Source: Neurospora intermedia | Lineage: Eukaryota > Ascomycota > Sordariomycetes > Sordariales > Sordariaceae | Length of the DNA: 64,000 bases | Reading direction: 5' to 3' | Assembly: GCA_037102815.1 (NCBI GenBank) | Contig: BTPP01000002.1 | Span: forward strand, 2,728,001-2,792,000 | Shown here: positions 48,901 through 59,958 of the stretch, piece by piece | Position numbering within the stretch: the stretch's first letter is position 1 | Layout of the letters: the number at the start of each line of letters is the position of its first letter | Program-made: the position numbers and the translations under genes | Notes under the pieces: generated by a model | What the model was told of the DNA's origin: nothing | The model's input: the letters and a program-made list of their open reading frames with translations, nothing else | Databases searched by the model: none

Positions 48901-49931
48901 TGGACCCGTCATTACCATCTCAGTCTCGTCCCCACAGCACTCGGCATGGCATACCCGAAGGGTCGGTAGCAAGTCCAAGTGCAGGTCTTCGTTCTCCACG
49001 TCGCTCCTTATACTTGGCATCCTCCCGCCCACAGAGCATGGTGATGTCGCCACGATCTATGGTCCGAATCGCCCCAAACAACCGCTCGGCTCTGGCATTG
49101 GAAATCCCGGATAGCGCTAGTGGAACTCATGACAGCCCGTCATCCCGACGACAATCATCCGTCGAGTTGCCCAACTCCGCCGACCTTGACCCATCAGCGC
49201 TCGGAGCTGGTTCTCAAGCGGGTAATGGCGTGATGTCCAGTTCCACTACGCTGGCTGCGGCCATGCTTGAGAAGAAATCCCAGCAAGAGCAGGACAGCGA
49301 CCGGATGAACAAATTGATGCTGGCAAAGATGAATCTACAGGCTAGTCTTGGCGAGGTAGTGCGCGAGATGCAAGTCTTGGGGAGCACGGCACCTAGCACG
49401 GCTGGGAATTCTGCAGACGAAGGTACAAGCAGTGGTAGCTATTTGGCCAAGAAAGCGATACAACAGAAGCACCAGCAGCAGTACAGCACTCCATCAAGGC
49501 GGGGGTCAGGAGAAGAGAGAAGGTCGTCCAGATTGTCCAGCTCGGCTGGCTCGGCTGGCTCAACAAACAGATACATGGCAAATCGGGGGCCACGAAGATC
49601 GTTCAAGAGGTTGGAGACTGCTACTATAATGCCGACTCTGAGTGGGCAAGAAACTACAGACAGAAGGGAAGATGACAGCGACTATTCGAAAAGCGAGGTA
49701 AACAACAAGATCTTTGAGCCGAGGCACAACCGGAGGAGTAAAGGAAAGGGGAAAATTGCTATTGGAGCAGCAATAGCAGCGGTAGCAGCATCATCGAATT
49801 CAGATGAGCGGGAGGACGACGATCGTCGCCGTCATCAGGTTGGTGGTGGTAGTTCACTGGATGAGCGCCACCATCGCAAGGACGACTTCATCAGGAGCGG
49901 TGATTTTGCTCTGAAAGAAGGGGTTAATTAA
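45975..49931 (+). CDS. yvc1: Yvc1/TRPY-type vacuolar cation channel
   Basis: The product resembles yeast Yvc1, a TRP-type channel that releases Ca2+ from the vacuole. Four exons (45975-46260, 46331-47687, 47741-47809, 47870-49931) encode 1257 aa. ATG 45975 is the first in frame. A cytosolic N-terminal domain (LPIYSMTHAIRIIVQARTDT, FSRGTLYALMANCLQFEKES, STRELVDALSYDFYPLQGV) precedes the membrane part. Hydrophobic segments begin near residue 345: STCSLGVLLCLFMAVL, TLELIFWFWSAGFMLDEIIG, FWNIFDLGILLLLIIYYCM, VLAAIAILLLPRIF, and LVAVFVLVIVVCCGFSVFF. A pore loop with ILVGYSPAAWEIWPD precedes the last helix, LLGLFLIICHFVIV joined across an intron to TLLVTVLTNSFMAIAL. The ~680-residue C-terminal tail is hydrophilic, with acidic patches and Ser/Arg-rich stretches. 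It is much longer than the tail of yeast Yvc1 (675 aa in total) and may be regulatory. Confidence 0.9.
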
Positions 49932-51819
49932 AAGGAAAGGGCAGGTCCGCTTAGGGAAAAAAAGGGTCAGAGTGACTGATTGATATCCTTTGCATAATCT
50001 GCATATGCATGTCTGAATTATGGTATTTATTTTTCTTTTCTTATCTCTTTGGGTTTCTTTTTCTATGTCTCCTTACTTTCATGTTGGTTTTTCTCTCTGA
50101 TGGGTTGGCATTTTATACTACCTAGGCACTATTTTAAGGTAGTCGCTGCATTGGTAAGGCGTTGAAATTGAAGTTTTAGCCAGAATGGCATGTTAGTTGT
50201 TCATAATTGCATGGTCGACATGCATGTGCTTAGCATCGTTTTGAGTTTGGGTTCTTTGAGTTATGTCTCGTTGCCTTTTTTCTTGAACAAAGTAAAATCG
50301 ACGCGATTAACGTTTGGCTATCGTTATGCTTTGCTCTTGCCATTCTGGTTATTCTGACAAAGTTGATCAACGCTAATCCAGAATTAAATCAACTTATTCA
50401 TGCCCTCGCACGATCGCATCTTCCGATTTCAAATCCCAATGAACTTTCCGCTGTTGTCATTACCGTCCACGCAGAAATTCTACACCTCCCGTATCATTCA
50501 ACTCATGTCGCTTCATCATTCATCACTCATTAACACATTTGTTCACGAACATCCCATATTCACCGCCCTACATCACCCACCCCTTTCGCCTTTCCATTCT
50601 TCCCCTTGGATAGAACAATCAGATTCCCCCTCCACTCCTGTCCACGCTGACAAAGAACCGCGAGCCAGGCGAGCTCTTCTGCGCCAGTTCGTTGTTGCGG
50701 ATCGTCGTCGACACGTGTCTGAAGACGGCGCCGACGCCGACGAGGGCGAGGGTGAAGACGGCTAGGCGGGGGTGGCGGCTTTCGGGTTTGGAGAGAGTGT
50801 GAGTGAACTGGGTTGGGGAGATATAGAGATAGGTTTGGGTCTGGTGAGGAGGGAAGGGGAAATAGGTCGGTGGAAGAAGAAAAGCGGAAGGGGGAAGGGG
50901 TGAACTTACACGAATAGTCGCGGGGAGGAGGAAGAGGAGTGGCTGGGGGAGACGCCGCCGCTGCTGAGGGCGACGTAGGAAGCGGGAGAAGGAAACATGT
51001 TTGTTTGGAACTTGGGGGGTTTGTTTTTATATGGTTTGTTTTGTTTGGCGCGTGGGTGGACAAAGATGGAATATGGGAATGCGGAGCAGAGGAAGGGGAT
51101 CAAGGCTTGTTTTTATAGTTTGGCTGAGTGATAGAGGTAGAGCAGGTAGGAAGCAATTAAGGAAGGAAACAAGCAGAAACTAGTAGATAGCTACCTAGGC
51201 CAGATACTTATCTAGACAGGCGGTGAGATACCCAATAGTCTGAAAGTATAAACAAGTGGTTATCTAGACCAGACCAGGTAAGGGTAGTCTGGTATGCTTG
51301 TATGTTTAAATAGGTACTGCAGTTGATATAGTTCGGTTACCCAGTCAAAGTCGAAAGTTTAGATATCCCTTCAATGTCATGTACACCTTGCGCTTTCGGA
51401 TTCCGGTGTCGCACAGTATTTCCAAACGAACGATCAATGTAGCCTCCCCTTAAGGCCGGTGTCTTGAACGACTCTCAGAGATATGCAATCTCATACGATG
51501 AAACGAAAATAGACTGACGTCGCGGGCCATATGCGTGCTTTGACTGGGTCGTCTAATGGACCGTCCGCGCGAGGAGCGGGGATATTGGAGACAATGGGCA
51601 CGCGACACACCCGGCACATACATCATGCACCTGGACACAGACAGACACTTGGGCCATCGTCGAGCGTTATCATCAATCATCAAACTTTCGGGTAGCTCTC
51701 GTTGTAGTGATCAAAAAAACTGCTTTGAAACCGGAAACGCCGATTTCTGGTCGAGGAGTGCTCTAAAACGAAAACTAATAACGGTAATCGACTTAGGAGG
51801 GTCGTTTACGTCCCTCATA
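49932..51819. other. Intergenic, channel gene to LINE element
   Basis: About 1.9 kb without a supported gene. The first part is T-rich 3' flank. At 50560-51060 the sequence is purine/pyrimidine skewed and its open frames look artefactual. Near 51209 and 51258 the string TTATCTAGAC is repeated. The last 250 bases probably contain the undefined 5' UTR of the LINE; I could not fix its 5' end or a target-site duplication. Confidence 0.5.
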
Positions 51820-53300
51820 ATGTCCTACGACGAGTATAGCGATGGCGTTGTATCGTCGTTGCCGATAGCTATCAACGGCGGTGCCCGTAGACTCGAAAAC
51901 AGCGTTTACAACCCGCTCGCGGAAATTTCAGTATGCAACGATCCTGAAGCTGTACTTATTGCGAAGATTTTGGATAAAACGGAGGAAGATAATAAAATAT
52001 TGAAGAAATTTATTATTAGAATGAATAAATCTATAGATTATAATACCGTTTCAACCGAGGACTATTATTAGGTTCGAAAATTACTTTTCGAATTCGTAAA
52101 GGTATACGTCGGAAAAAGTAGGTCTATACGACCCGAGGCTAGTAAGGTTGGAACCGACTAGTTTATTACTAAGAAGGATTTTAATAATTTAAAGAAGGAT
52201 ATTCTAAAGGAAATTAAAAAAGGCGTTTAAGAGGTATTGAAGTATTAGGCTAATATTATAGCGAAAGTTAGCCCGAATAAAATTGGTACTACCTTTTAAT
52301 AATTACCTACTATTATTAAGAAATTTATCCCCTTTAACTTCGAATAATAATTTACTATTAAAAGAGCGATAATTACCGCCGAATTTGTAAATTATTCGAA
52401 TAAAAATACGAAGATGACTTTAATTATATATTTAAGTAAAAAGAATACCGGCTTAATAGTCCGAGCGGTTATTAGAATACTAACGATTGGAGATTATATA
52501 ATTATATTTAACGAATTTATATATAATTAGTATTAATATAATTAAGTATAGGTTAAAGAAGTTTTTAGCCCCGATATTTTTATTATTATAAGTATTGTAA
52601 GTGTACTAATCCAGGGCGTACTTTAGAATAATATTAATAATTATACTATAGCGGAAGCTATATTGAACGTAGCGAAGGAAAAGAATTTAGAGGTATCTAT
52701 TATTAAAATTTAATTATAAAAGAGAAGGGATAGAGAAAATAGAAGCCTATTTTTAATAGAGGTTATTACTACGTTAGTAGTGTACTTCCTCTAGAATAAC
52801 CTTTTTTTCTAAGATAATAGTATATACTTATACGAACTATTCCAAATTTCGAATAACGTTTAATAATACTTTAAATATTAGGGAATCGGATATACGGCGA
52901 GATTCTGCCGTTAAGAAGATATTTATACTTATTATAGCGAAGTTAAATACGAAGGAGATTGTTTCGGTAAAGTAAATTGCCCGTTTAATAATAATAAATT
53001 ATTCGTTTATTATAAACTGTATAGGAAGAAGGGCTATTATATATATAATTATAAGGAGTATTCTATTCTCCGGAAGGTAATTACGAAGGCGTTTATTACG
53101 TACGCCGAAAGGCCGCGGGCGTTTATCCTTCGTAAGAACCTAATTGGGAAGGTATTAGAACCAATAATAGAAATTATAAACGAAGGCGTCCTCCTAAACG
53201 CCCTCCCTAACTCCTATATTATTATTACCCTAGAGAGATATATTAGAGGAATTATAAAGAGGGGACGGCCGAAGAAGATCGTTGGCCTATTCTTCCGACC
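51820..53300 (+). pseudogene. LINE ORF1 (gag-like, CCHC), destroyed by RIP
   Basis: The frame opens at ATG 51820 (MSYDEYSDGVVSSLP) and stays open to a TAG at 52069-52071 that looks like a mutated CAG. The same frame, without indels, reaches zinc-knuckle remnants at about 52870-53060: a phrase ending TARFCR, then one of CxHC type ending YEGDC, in which several expected Cys and His codons have become Tyr (TGC/TGT/CAC to TAC/TAT). In intact relatives ORF1 is an RNA-binding nucleocapsid-like protein. The 3' limit is approximate. Confidence 0.7.
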
Positions 53301-53349
53301 GAAGCTATTAAACCCTTAGAGTTTAATAAATATTTATATGTACTTTTAA

Positions 53350-56300
53350 AGTATAGGAGGGAGTTGGTCGTATAGTAGTAATAGCGTTTATACGATTATA
53401 ATTTCCCTTAAGGAAGTAATACCCTTATTTTCCGTAGAAGGATTAGAAGGAACCCTATTTTAGGGTAATTAATAGTCTAATTAAAAATATTCTATTAGAA
53501 TATAGGGAAATTATATAAAAGAAGGAAGTTTTTATTCGAATAAGAGGAGACTTATAATATTATAGTAATTTAGGAGTTAAATAAAAATTTGAATAGGGAT
53601 ATTTACTATTCTAAAAGCGGAAGGTATTTTAGGGTTAATTATATAGAGAAGGGAAGGGTAATAATATATATAAATAAAAAATAGAATTTAAAGAATTTAA
53701 ATTTTTAAACTAGAAAAAATTAGGCTATAGTAACGTTTAAGAGCCTAAAGGAATTAATAACTATCTTTTCTATTTACTCTCCTATCCTTATATAGGGAAT
53801 ATTAGAATATTAATAAAAATCGCTACTCTTTGAATTTCTTAAGGTTGGGCCCCCAATAGGAAATTTAATTGTAATTAGAGATTATAATTTCTATTATTCT
53901 AATTGGAATTTAAAGAATAGGATTAATTTAGGGGCTATTCGCTTCTTTATATAGGTACGACGCTAAAGATTTAGTTTATTTACCCCCCGTAGTAAACTAA
54001 TAAAGTTTAAAAATATAATATAAAGAGAAAAGGATAGGATAATTAATTATATATAATTATTATTTAAGGTTAAGGCCGAATATTAGGGAGCGTAGAAGTA
54101 TAAGTAGACCGGTTCGGACTATTACCTTTAAGAAATTTAAATTTAAATAGGAAGAAAGAATAAAAAAGCGGAAGAGGAAGGAAGATATAATTAGAGTTTT
54201 ATAAATACGGTAAAGGTAAGGGAAGTATTAGAAAAGCGGATATTGGTCTTAGAAAGGATTAATATAATAGAGGATTTTGAACTCGCTTTTTGTAGGTTTA
54301 ATAGGGAATTTACAAGTATTATAGAAAAATTCGTCCTATATTAGAAGAAAAGTCGAAGGAGGAGAGTAAATTAGTAGACGTTAAAATATAAAATAGTAAT
54401 AAAAGAAGCGCGGAAGATATATTAGGAGTAGTTTAAATATTGGATAGTATTAAATTAAAAGGATTTTATTGAAGCTATAATAAAAAAGAAGAGGATAATT
54501 ATAAAAGCTTAGTAGGCTACGTAGTATAATAGTATCGCCGAAGCTTCGAAGAATTTAAATTAACTTTAGCCCTTAGAACAATAGGCCTATACCCGAAATT
54601 ATAGATTAATAGACCCGTCCAAACTATTAATCCTTTAAACCTACAAAGGGGTAATAAAAATTAGAAATTATAGTAGTAAGGCCGAAATTTTTACCGATCG
54701 TTTCTTCCCGAAAGTAGAAGTCCTAATAAATTACCTACCGGATTGGACTAAACCGCCAAATAACGTTAAACTAATAGTTATTAGTAAACTAATTAACGAA
54801 GAGGATATTTAGGATATATTCTCCCGGATAGCGCCTAATAAAGCCCTTAAAATTAATTAGTATTTAAATAAGTTTTTAAAAATATATAGGCAACTATTCC
54901 AGTAGGTTATAGTATATTTAGTATCCGCTAGCCTCCGATTCGGATATTTCCTATAGTAATTTAAGAACGTAAAAATAATTATCCTTAAAAAGTCCGGGAA
55001 GAGCGCCGCTTAATAGAAATTAACGGGCGTATAGAAGCTAATATTATTATTTAATAATATAGGAAAAATCTTTAAAATGTTCGTAATTAAGAGGTTTACG
55101 TAGGTAATTAAAGAATTTAACTTCCTACTAGAGGGTTAAATAAATAATTAGGTAGGCCGTTCGATAGAGTTTGTAGTCCGGGTAGTTACCGATGTAGTAT
55201 ATATAGTTTAAAAGTTTAGGGCCGTAATATTCCTTATATTTTTAAATTTAAAAGGAACGTTTAATAGAGTTAATTATAGGTAGCTTCTATATACCCTATA
55301 GGAAATATAATTCTTAATGTAGATTATTCGGTAGGTAGCAAACTTTATTATTAAAAAAAGAGGCTCTCTCTTCTTTAATAACGAAACCTCCTACCCCTAT
55401 ACAATTATTACTAGAATATTATAAAATTCCCCCCTCTCTCCTATTTTATTTATTCTCTTTATTACTCTATTATACTGGAAGTTAGTAATAATCCTAAATA
55501 TAATTATAATTAATTTCGCCGATAATACTAATATTATAATAGTAGCCTGTACTACCGAAGAAAACTACCGGACGCTATAAATAGTATAGGAGGTATATTC
55601 GGAATAAGTAAGGGCGAAAGGTATAAAGTTCGAAGTAATTAAAATGGAATTAATATACTTTATACGGATAAGGGTACTAAAGATAGAAACTTTCTAACTC
55701 GGGGAAGTAGTACTTCAATCGATGGAATTAATACGATTCCTAAGGGTTTAGCTAAATTATAAGTTTAATTATAGGGCTTATATAAAAGTAGTAAAAAAGA
55801 AAATAATAATATAAATAAATATATTTACGAGATTAGTAGCGAAGATATAGGGTTATTCCTTTATTTAAGTATAAGAAATATATATTAAGTATATTTATAG
55901 TACTATTATATATAGAGCCTTAGTATTCTACTAACTAATTAAAATTTATAGTAAATTTCGGAGGATAGTAGTTGGACTAGTAAAATACTAGACTAAATAT
56001 TTAAGAATTATCGCTAAGGTATATAAAGCTACGCCGGTATAAAACTTAAAAATAGAAACCTTTTATTCGCTATTTAACTTCTACTTTAATAAAAGGGTCC
56101 GGACCTTTAAAGAAAAATTCGCCCGGACGGACTAAGTCCGGTTTATTTAAAGGACTATAATTTAGGTCTTTAATTATATTTAAGTATAATAAATTAAAAG
56201 CCGGCTATCCGCCGATAAATTAGAGAGCGGTATAATTAAGGCTTAGTAGGCCGAAACGTAAGTATTAACGGAGAAATTACTAATAATAGTAATTAGCCCC

Positions 56301-57080
56301 CCTTCGGAATTAGGGATTTAATTATTACTACTATTATAAGTTCTAAAATTAATAGCCGCTAATAGAGAGGAGTAGTTAAAAGATATAACGAATTAAGAAT
56401 AGGTATTATATTACAATTATTACTTAGTAGCGGCGGTAGCGAAATTAGGGCGACGGTACAAATTTATTATTACTAACCTCACCCTTAAATTTAGCAGAGA
56501 GGCTATTTAACAATATATAGTCGGTATAAAGAAAAAGAAAGGAAGATACTAATAACTAGAAGAAACCGAAGAGGAACCGTACTTATTAATTAAAACGAAG
56601 AATTCCCTCCTTATTTAAGCTAGAACGGAAATTATTAACCTCCGGGCCTTCTTCTACCGGAGGAAGGTACTAGGTATCCTAACTCCTATCTATACTTACA
56701 AGCTCGAGAAGGAGATATTCGCTTATATTATCCTAAATTACCTCAATACGGATACTATCTTCTAATCGAATTTAGAAGCCTAACTATTAATAAAAGAAGA
56801 ACTCTAAAAATATTTAAATAATAGAATTAAAGCCGAAAGGATTCTATTATAAGCGTTAAAGTTAGAGAGGTTAAGAAAATACTATTTAATAATCGAATTA
56901 GAAGAGGAATAATATAAGGAAATTATAAGGTATTCCTAGGAGGAAAACGGAATATTAATAATATTAGAATAATAGGACGGGAACGAGGAGGAAATATTTA
57001 TATTAACTACGGGAGCTATTTAAATTACGGCTATAGTAAAAACCGAAAAGTACTATTTAATAAACGCCTAATTATATTTA
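53350..57080 (+). pseudogene. LINE ORF2 (endonuclease and reverse transcriptase), destroyed by RIP
   Basis: One reading frame (same phase at 53871, 55254, 55428, 55515 and 56646) carries the ordered motifs. Near 53870 RDYNFYYSNWN corresponds to the GDFN-H-W motif of the apurinic-type endonuclease. Near 55240 NLKGTFNRVNY matches the RT LKGAFDRV block. Near 55428 SPLSPILFILF matches the PQGSPLSPILF block, and near 55512 NFADNTNI corresponds to FADD, with the second Asp changed to Asn. A later block near 55740 resembles YLGVWLDYKLNY. Near 56650 FYRRKVLGIPTPIYTYKLEK with a downstream Asn-Tyr corresponds to the C-terminal Cys-His knuckle, its cysteines now Tyr. No RNase H motif was seen between RT and this knuckle. 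Many TAA/TAG stops interrupt the frame. Start and end are approximate. Confidence 0.75.
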
Positions 57081-58450
57081 AAAAATTGTTCGAATAGCTC
57101 TATTATACAAGCCTAATTTATAGTAACCTTATAACGCTACTAAACCTAATTATTATTTATAAGGGCGCGACTAGGAGTATTAACGGCTATAGGGCTACCG
57201 GGAGCGGAACTATTATTATTATTAGAATTAGAAATTGTACGAATAGGAGTAGTATAATTACTACCGCCGGATATAATACGTATAGGAGTAATAATATTAC
57301 TATTAGAACTAGACGTAATCCGAATTAGATTTATAGTACTATTACCAAGTAGGGAAGAAATACAATTGTAACGAACGTCCTTTATAACTAATTCGTAGTA
57401 ACCCTTCTATTATTATTTAATAATACTATAATTTAAAGTACGAAAAAGACGTTTATAGTCGGTAGGAAGGCCGTCCCGCTTTAAATAGGTATATATATAA
57501 TTAGTAAAATTATTAGTAATACGGACGAAAATATTTAAATTAAGGTTAAATTTATTTTAGCTACCTACTATTATAGTAATAACTACCGCTTAAATAGTAT
57601 TATAAGTATCGTAGAAATTAGTAGGAATATTTAATATATATTTACCGGAAGTATAATTATAGGTAGCGTTCTAGGCACTACTAGTTAAAAGTGGAATTAA
57701 ATAACGGAAAGGAAATATAGAGAATAAGTAATTTATTAATAGATGAAATAAAGTAAATTTTATTAGCGACGACCTTTTGGAAGGTACCGGAGGAGTTAGG
57801 CCTATTATTATTAGAATATAGGACGGAGGCGAAATTTAGAGTATAGTAAAGGTAGGGGATTTTATAAATAACGTTAATTAAGTTAGTATAAGGATTAGAG
57901 AAGAAGAAGAAAAAACCGTACCGGTTCTAAGGGGGATAATTATTAATAAAATTACGAAGAATATAAGTAAAGAATACGGGCTCTAAGGGTACGACCGAGG
58001 GGACTACGGAGAATACAAAGTTTAGGGATATAATAGGGGAGGAACCCTCTACGTTAGAGGTTAAATTAATAGGGTTAGAACGATAGCGGCCGGAGGAAAC
58101 TATTTTAATAGAAATTATAATAGGGAAGAAGGAGGAAAAGGATTAAGAGGGGCGTTATAAAGGGAATTATATAAATAAGGAATAAGGTTTTTATACCGAT
58201 ATAAATAGGGGTAGAACTGCGGGGTAGAAGAATAAATAATAGAGTAGAAGTATTTATAAATAGGGGAAGGAGACGAAGAAGTAGGGTAGGAGACGGGAAA
58301 ATAGGATGGGGAAGTAGGGAGAAGACGGAGGAGGGAACGGTAGGGAGTGAGATAGAGAGGCGGCGAAGGAAGCGGCGTATTAGGTTTAGTCTTATTCCTA
58401 TTATTCCTATTATTCTAGTATTGGAACGACGTAGCGGTAGAAGAGACGAG

Positions 58451-59958
58451 ATTATGTTCGCTGTAGCGGTAGGTGAGAACCGTCATAGCTATAAGCAAAG
58501 TAGGAGCGGCGTGGTAAACCACGGCCGAGATGGAGCTGGAGGTTTTCATCCGGGGGCGCTTAACGCCTCACGGTTTTCCCCTCCAGAGAACTGGAGAAGG
58601 ACCCCATGCCAATAGGGCACTATAGTTTATAGTCTGGGAATAAGAATATTAATTTCTCGTTGTAGTGGTTGGCGACGGATGGAAGCGGTTGACGCTGTGA
58701 CAACGCCTCAACGCTAGGGATCAATTCCATCCCATGGCAGAAAACGTTGCTGCGGAAAGAAGAGTTGAGGCCATCTCTCGCTGCAAGGGGATCGGCTGAT
58801 CACACCGAGGCCCTGGTCGTCCGGTTTAAAGGGTCTGAAACGCCTGGAACGTTGGGGGAGATTTGGAGCAAGAGAGGGCTCGAGCCACCCGCAAAAGTGC
58901 GGGGTGTTTCTCCACGATCTGGCTGGCTTATCCGGAGGTTCGTCCTGACGCTGTAGTGTAAGGCGGGCGAATGGTGTTCAGATATGGAGCCAAAGAACGT
59001 CCTATATGCCGAAGTGAAAGAGAGATAATAGCTTGGATTTATGTACAGTTGCACATATACGTGTAGTGTCGTAAGTAAGCTCAACGTCCAGAATGGAGTT
59101 GATCGATATCAATGTGGCTTCGTTGTGGGTTCTTTCTTAGGTTAACACCATGGGGTATGTCTGGACTTACAGTAATTAATAGAAGCGCCAAGCTATACTC
59201 TATATCGACAGATGCCTAGAGGTAGGCCTCTGACGTGGATATGCAATTGCCCTGAGTTTTCTTCAAACTGCAATTACAGCCCCAGACGGAACCCAGCAGC
59301 GGTCTTTAGGTTGATATCCCATTCGCGGGCCGGGGATTCGCTTTGGCTTGCCGGTTCCGACAATCAATAGGTCCCTCTGGCTTCATGGCTGCCTACCCCT
59401 CCACACCAACAATGAGGTAACACCAGGCAACCAGTGAGGTTCTTCCATTGCTTGAATGAAGCTGACATGATCCATTCAAGCAGCAGGCAACGCGGCCTCT
59501 TACGAACAGCTCAAAAGAGTCATCGATTGATGCCAGCTAGGTAGCTACCCGGTTCACTGGGTTGCGCTGTCATTCGCTGCTGTGCCAGACAACCCCACCG
59601 CAGGCAGCTGCTGCCCTACCTCCGTCTCTACCATTCTCGTCCATCCATGTCAACTCTTCTTTGTTTACATATGATTGAAGCCCTGAGGTTTGGCTCATCT
59701 ACTCTTGAATTGATCTGAAAGCATTCGTACTCCTCATCTTGGTCACCGTCACTCTTCCATGAATAACTTCATCTAGCTACAAGCTCCGTCATATCGACCT
59801 CGCGCATAACGTCAACTTGACTTCTCTCTCGTTATTTTCCGGTTGTGGCCTGTTCCAACAACCCACTCTCCATCCCGCCATCCTTTGATCATTGCCAGCT
59901 TAGGATCTTTTGCTTAATTTATCCAGTCTTTATTCCTGTCCCTCGTCAGCTCGCCATC
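58451..59958. other. Intergenic, right flank of RIP block
   Basis: CpA and TpG reappear at about 58450 and composition returns to normal. A short palindrome CGTGGTAAACCACG lies near 58508. Open frames up to 94 codons have no recognisable domain. The last few hundred bases are CT-rich and probably form the promoter and leader of the next gene. Confidence 0.5.

Larger units (their letters stand above)
51820..58450 (+). mobile_element. RIP-inactivated LINE retrotransposon (Tad1-like) and adjoining RIPped DNA
   Basis: The block is TA-rich and nearly empty of CpA and TpG, while CpG, CpC and CpT remain; 55801-55920, for example, has no CA and no TG at all. This is the product of repeat-induced point mutation of repeated DNA. 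Read through the TAA/TAG stops, the plus strand still shows a gag-like ORF1 with CCHC knuckle remnants, then ORF2 with endonuclease, reverse transcriptase and a C-terminal Cys-rich knuckle. That order, with no LTRs seen, fits a non-LTR element of the fungal Tad1 clade. Recognisable coding ends about 57080; RIPped sequence of unclear origin continues to about 58450. Exact ends, poly-A tail and target duplication were not identified. Confidence 0.85.

Noticed and set aside
50560-51063. 167-codon minus-strand frame rich in Pro/Ser
   Set aside because: It lies in strand-skewed low-complexity DNA and has no domain; probably flanking or leader sequence.
58650-58740. tRNA-like arrangement with a GGATCAATTCC B-box resemblance
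   Set aside because: No matching A box at the right distance, and no cloverleaf with acceptor-stem pairing could be drawn.
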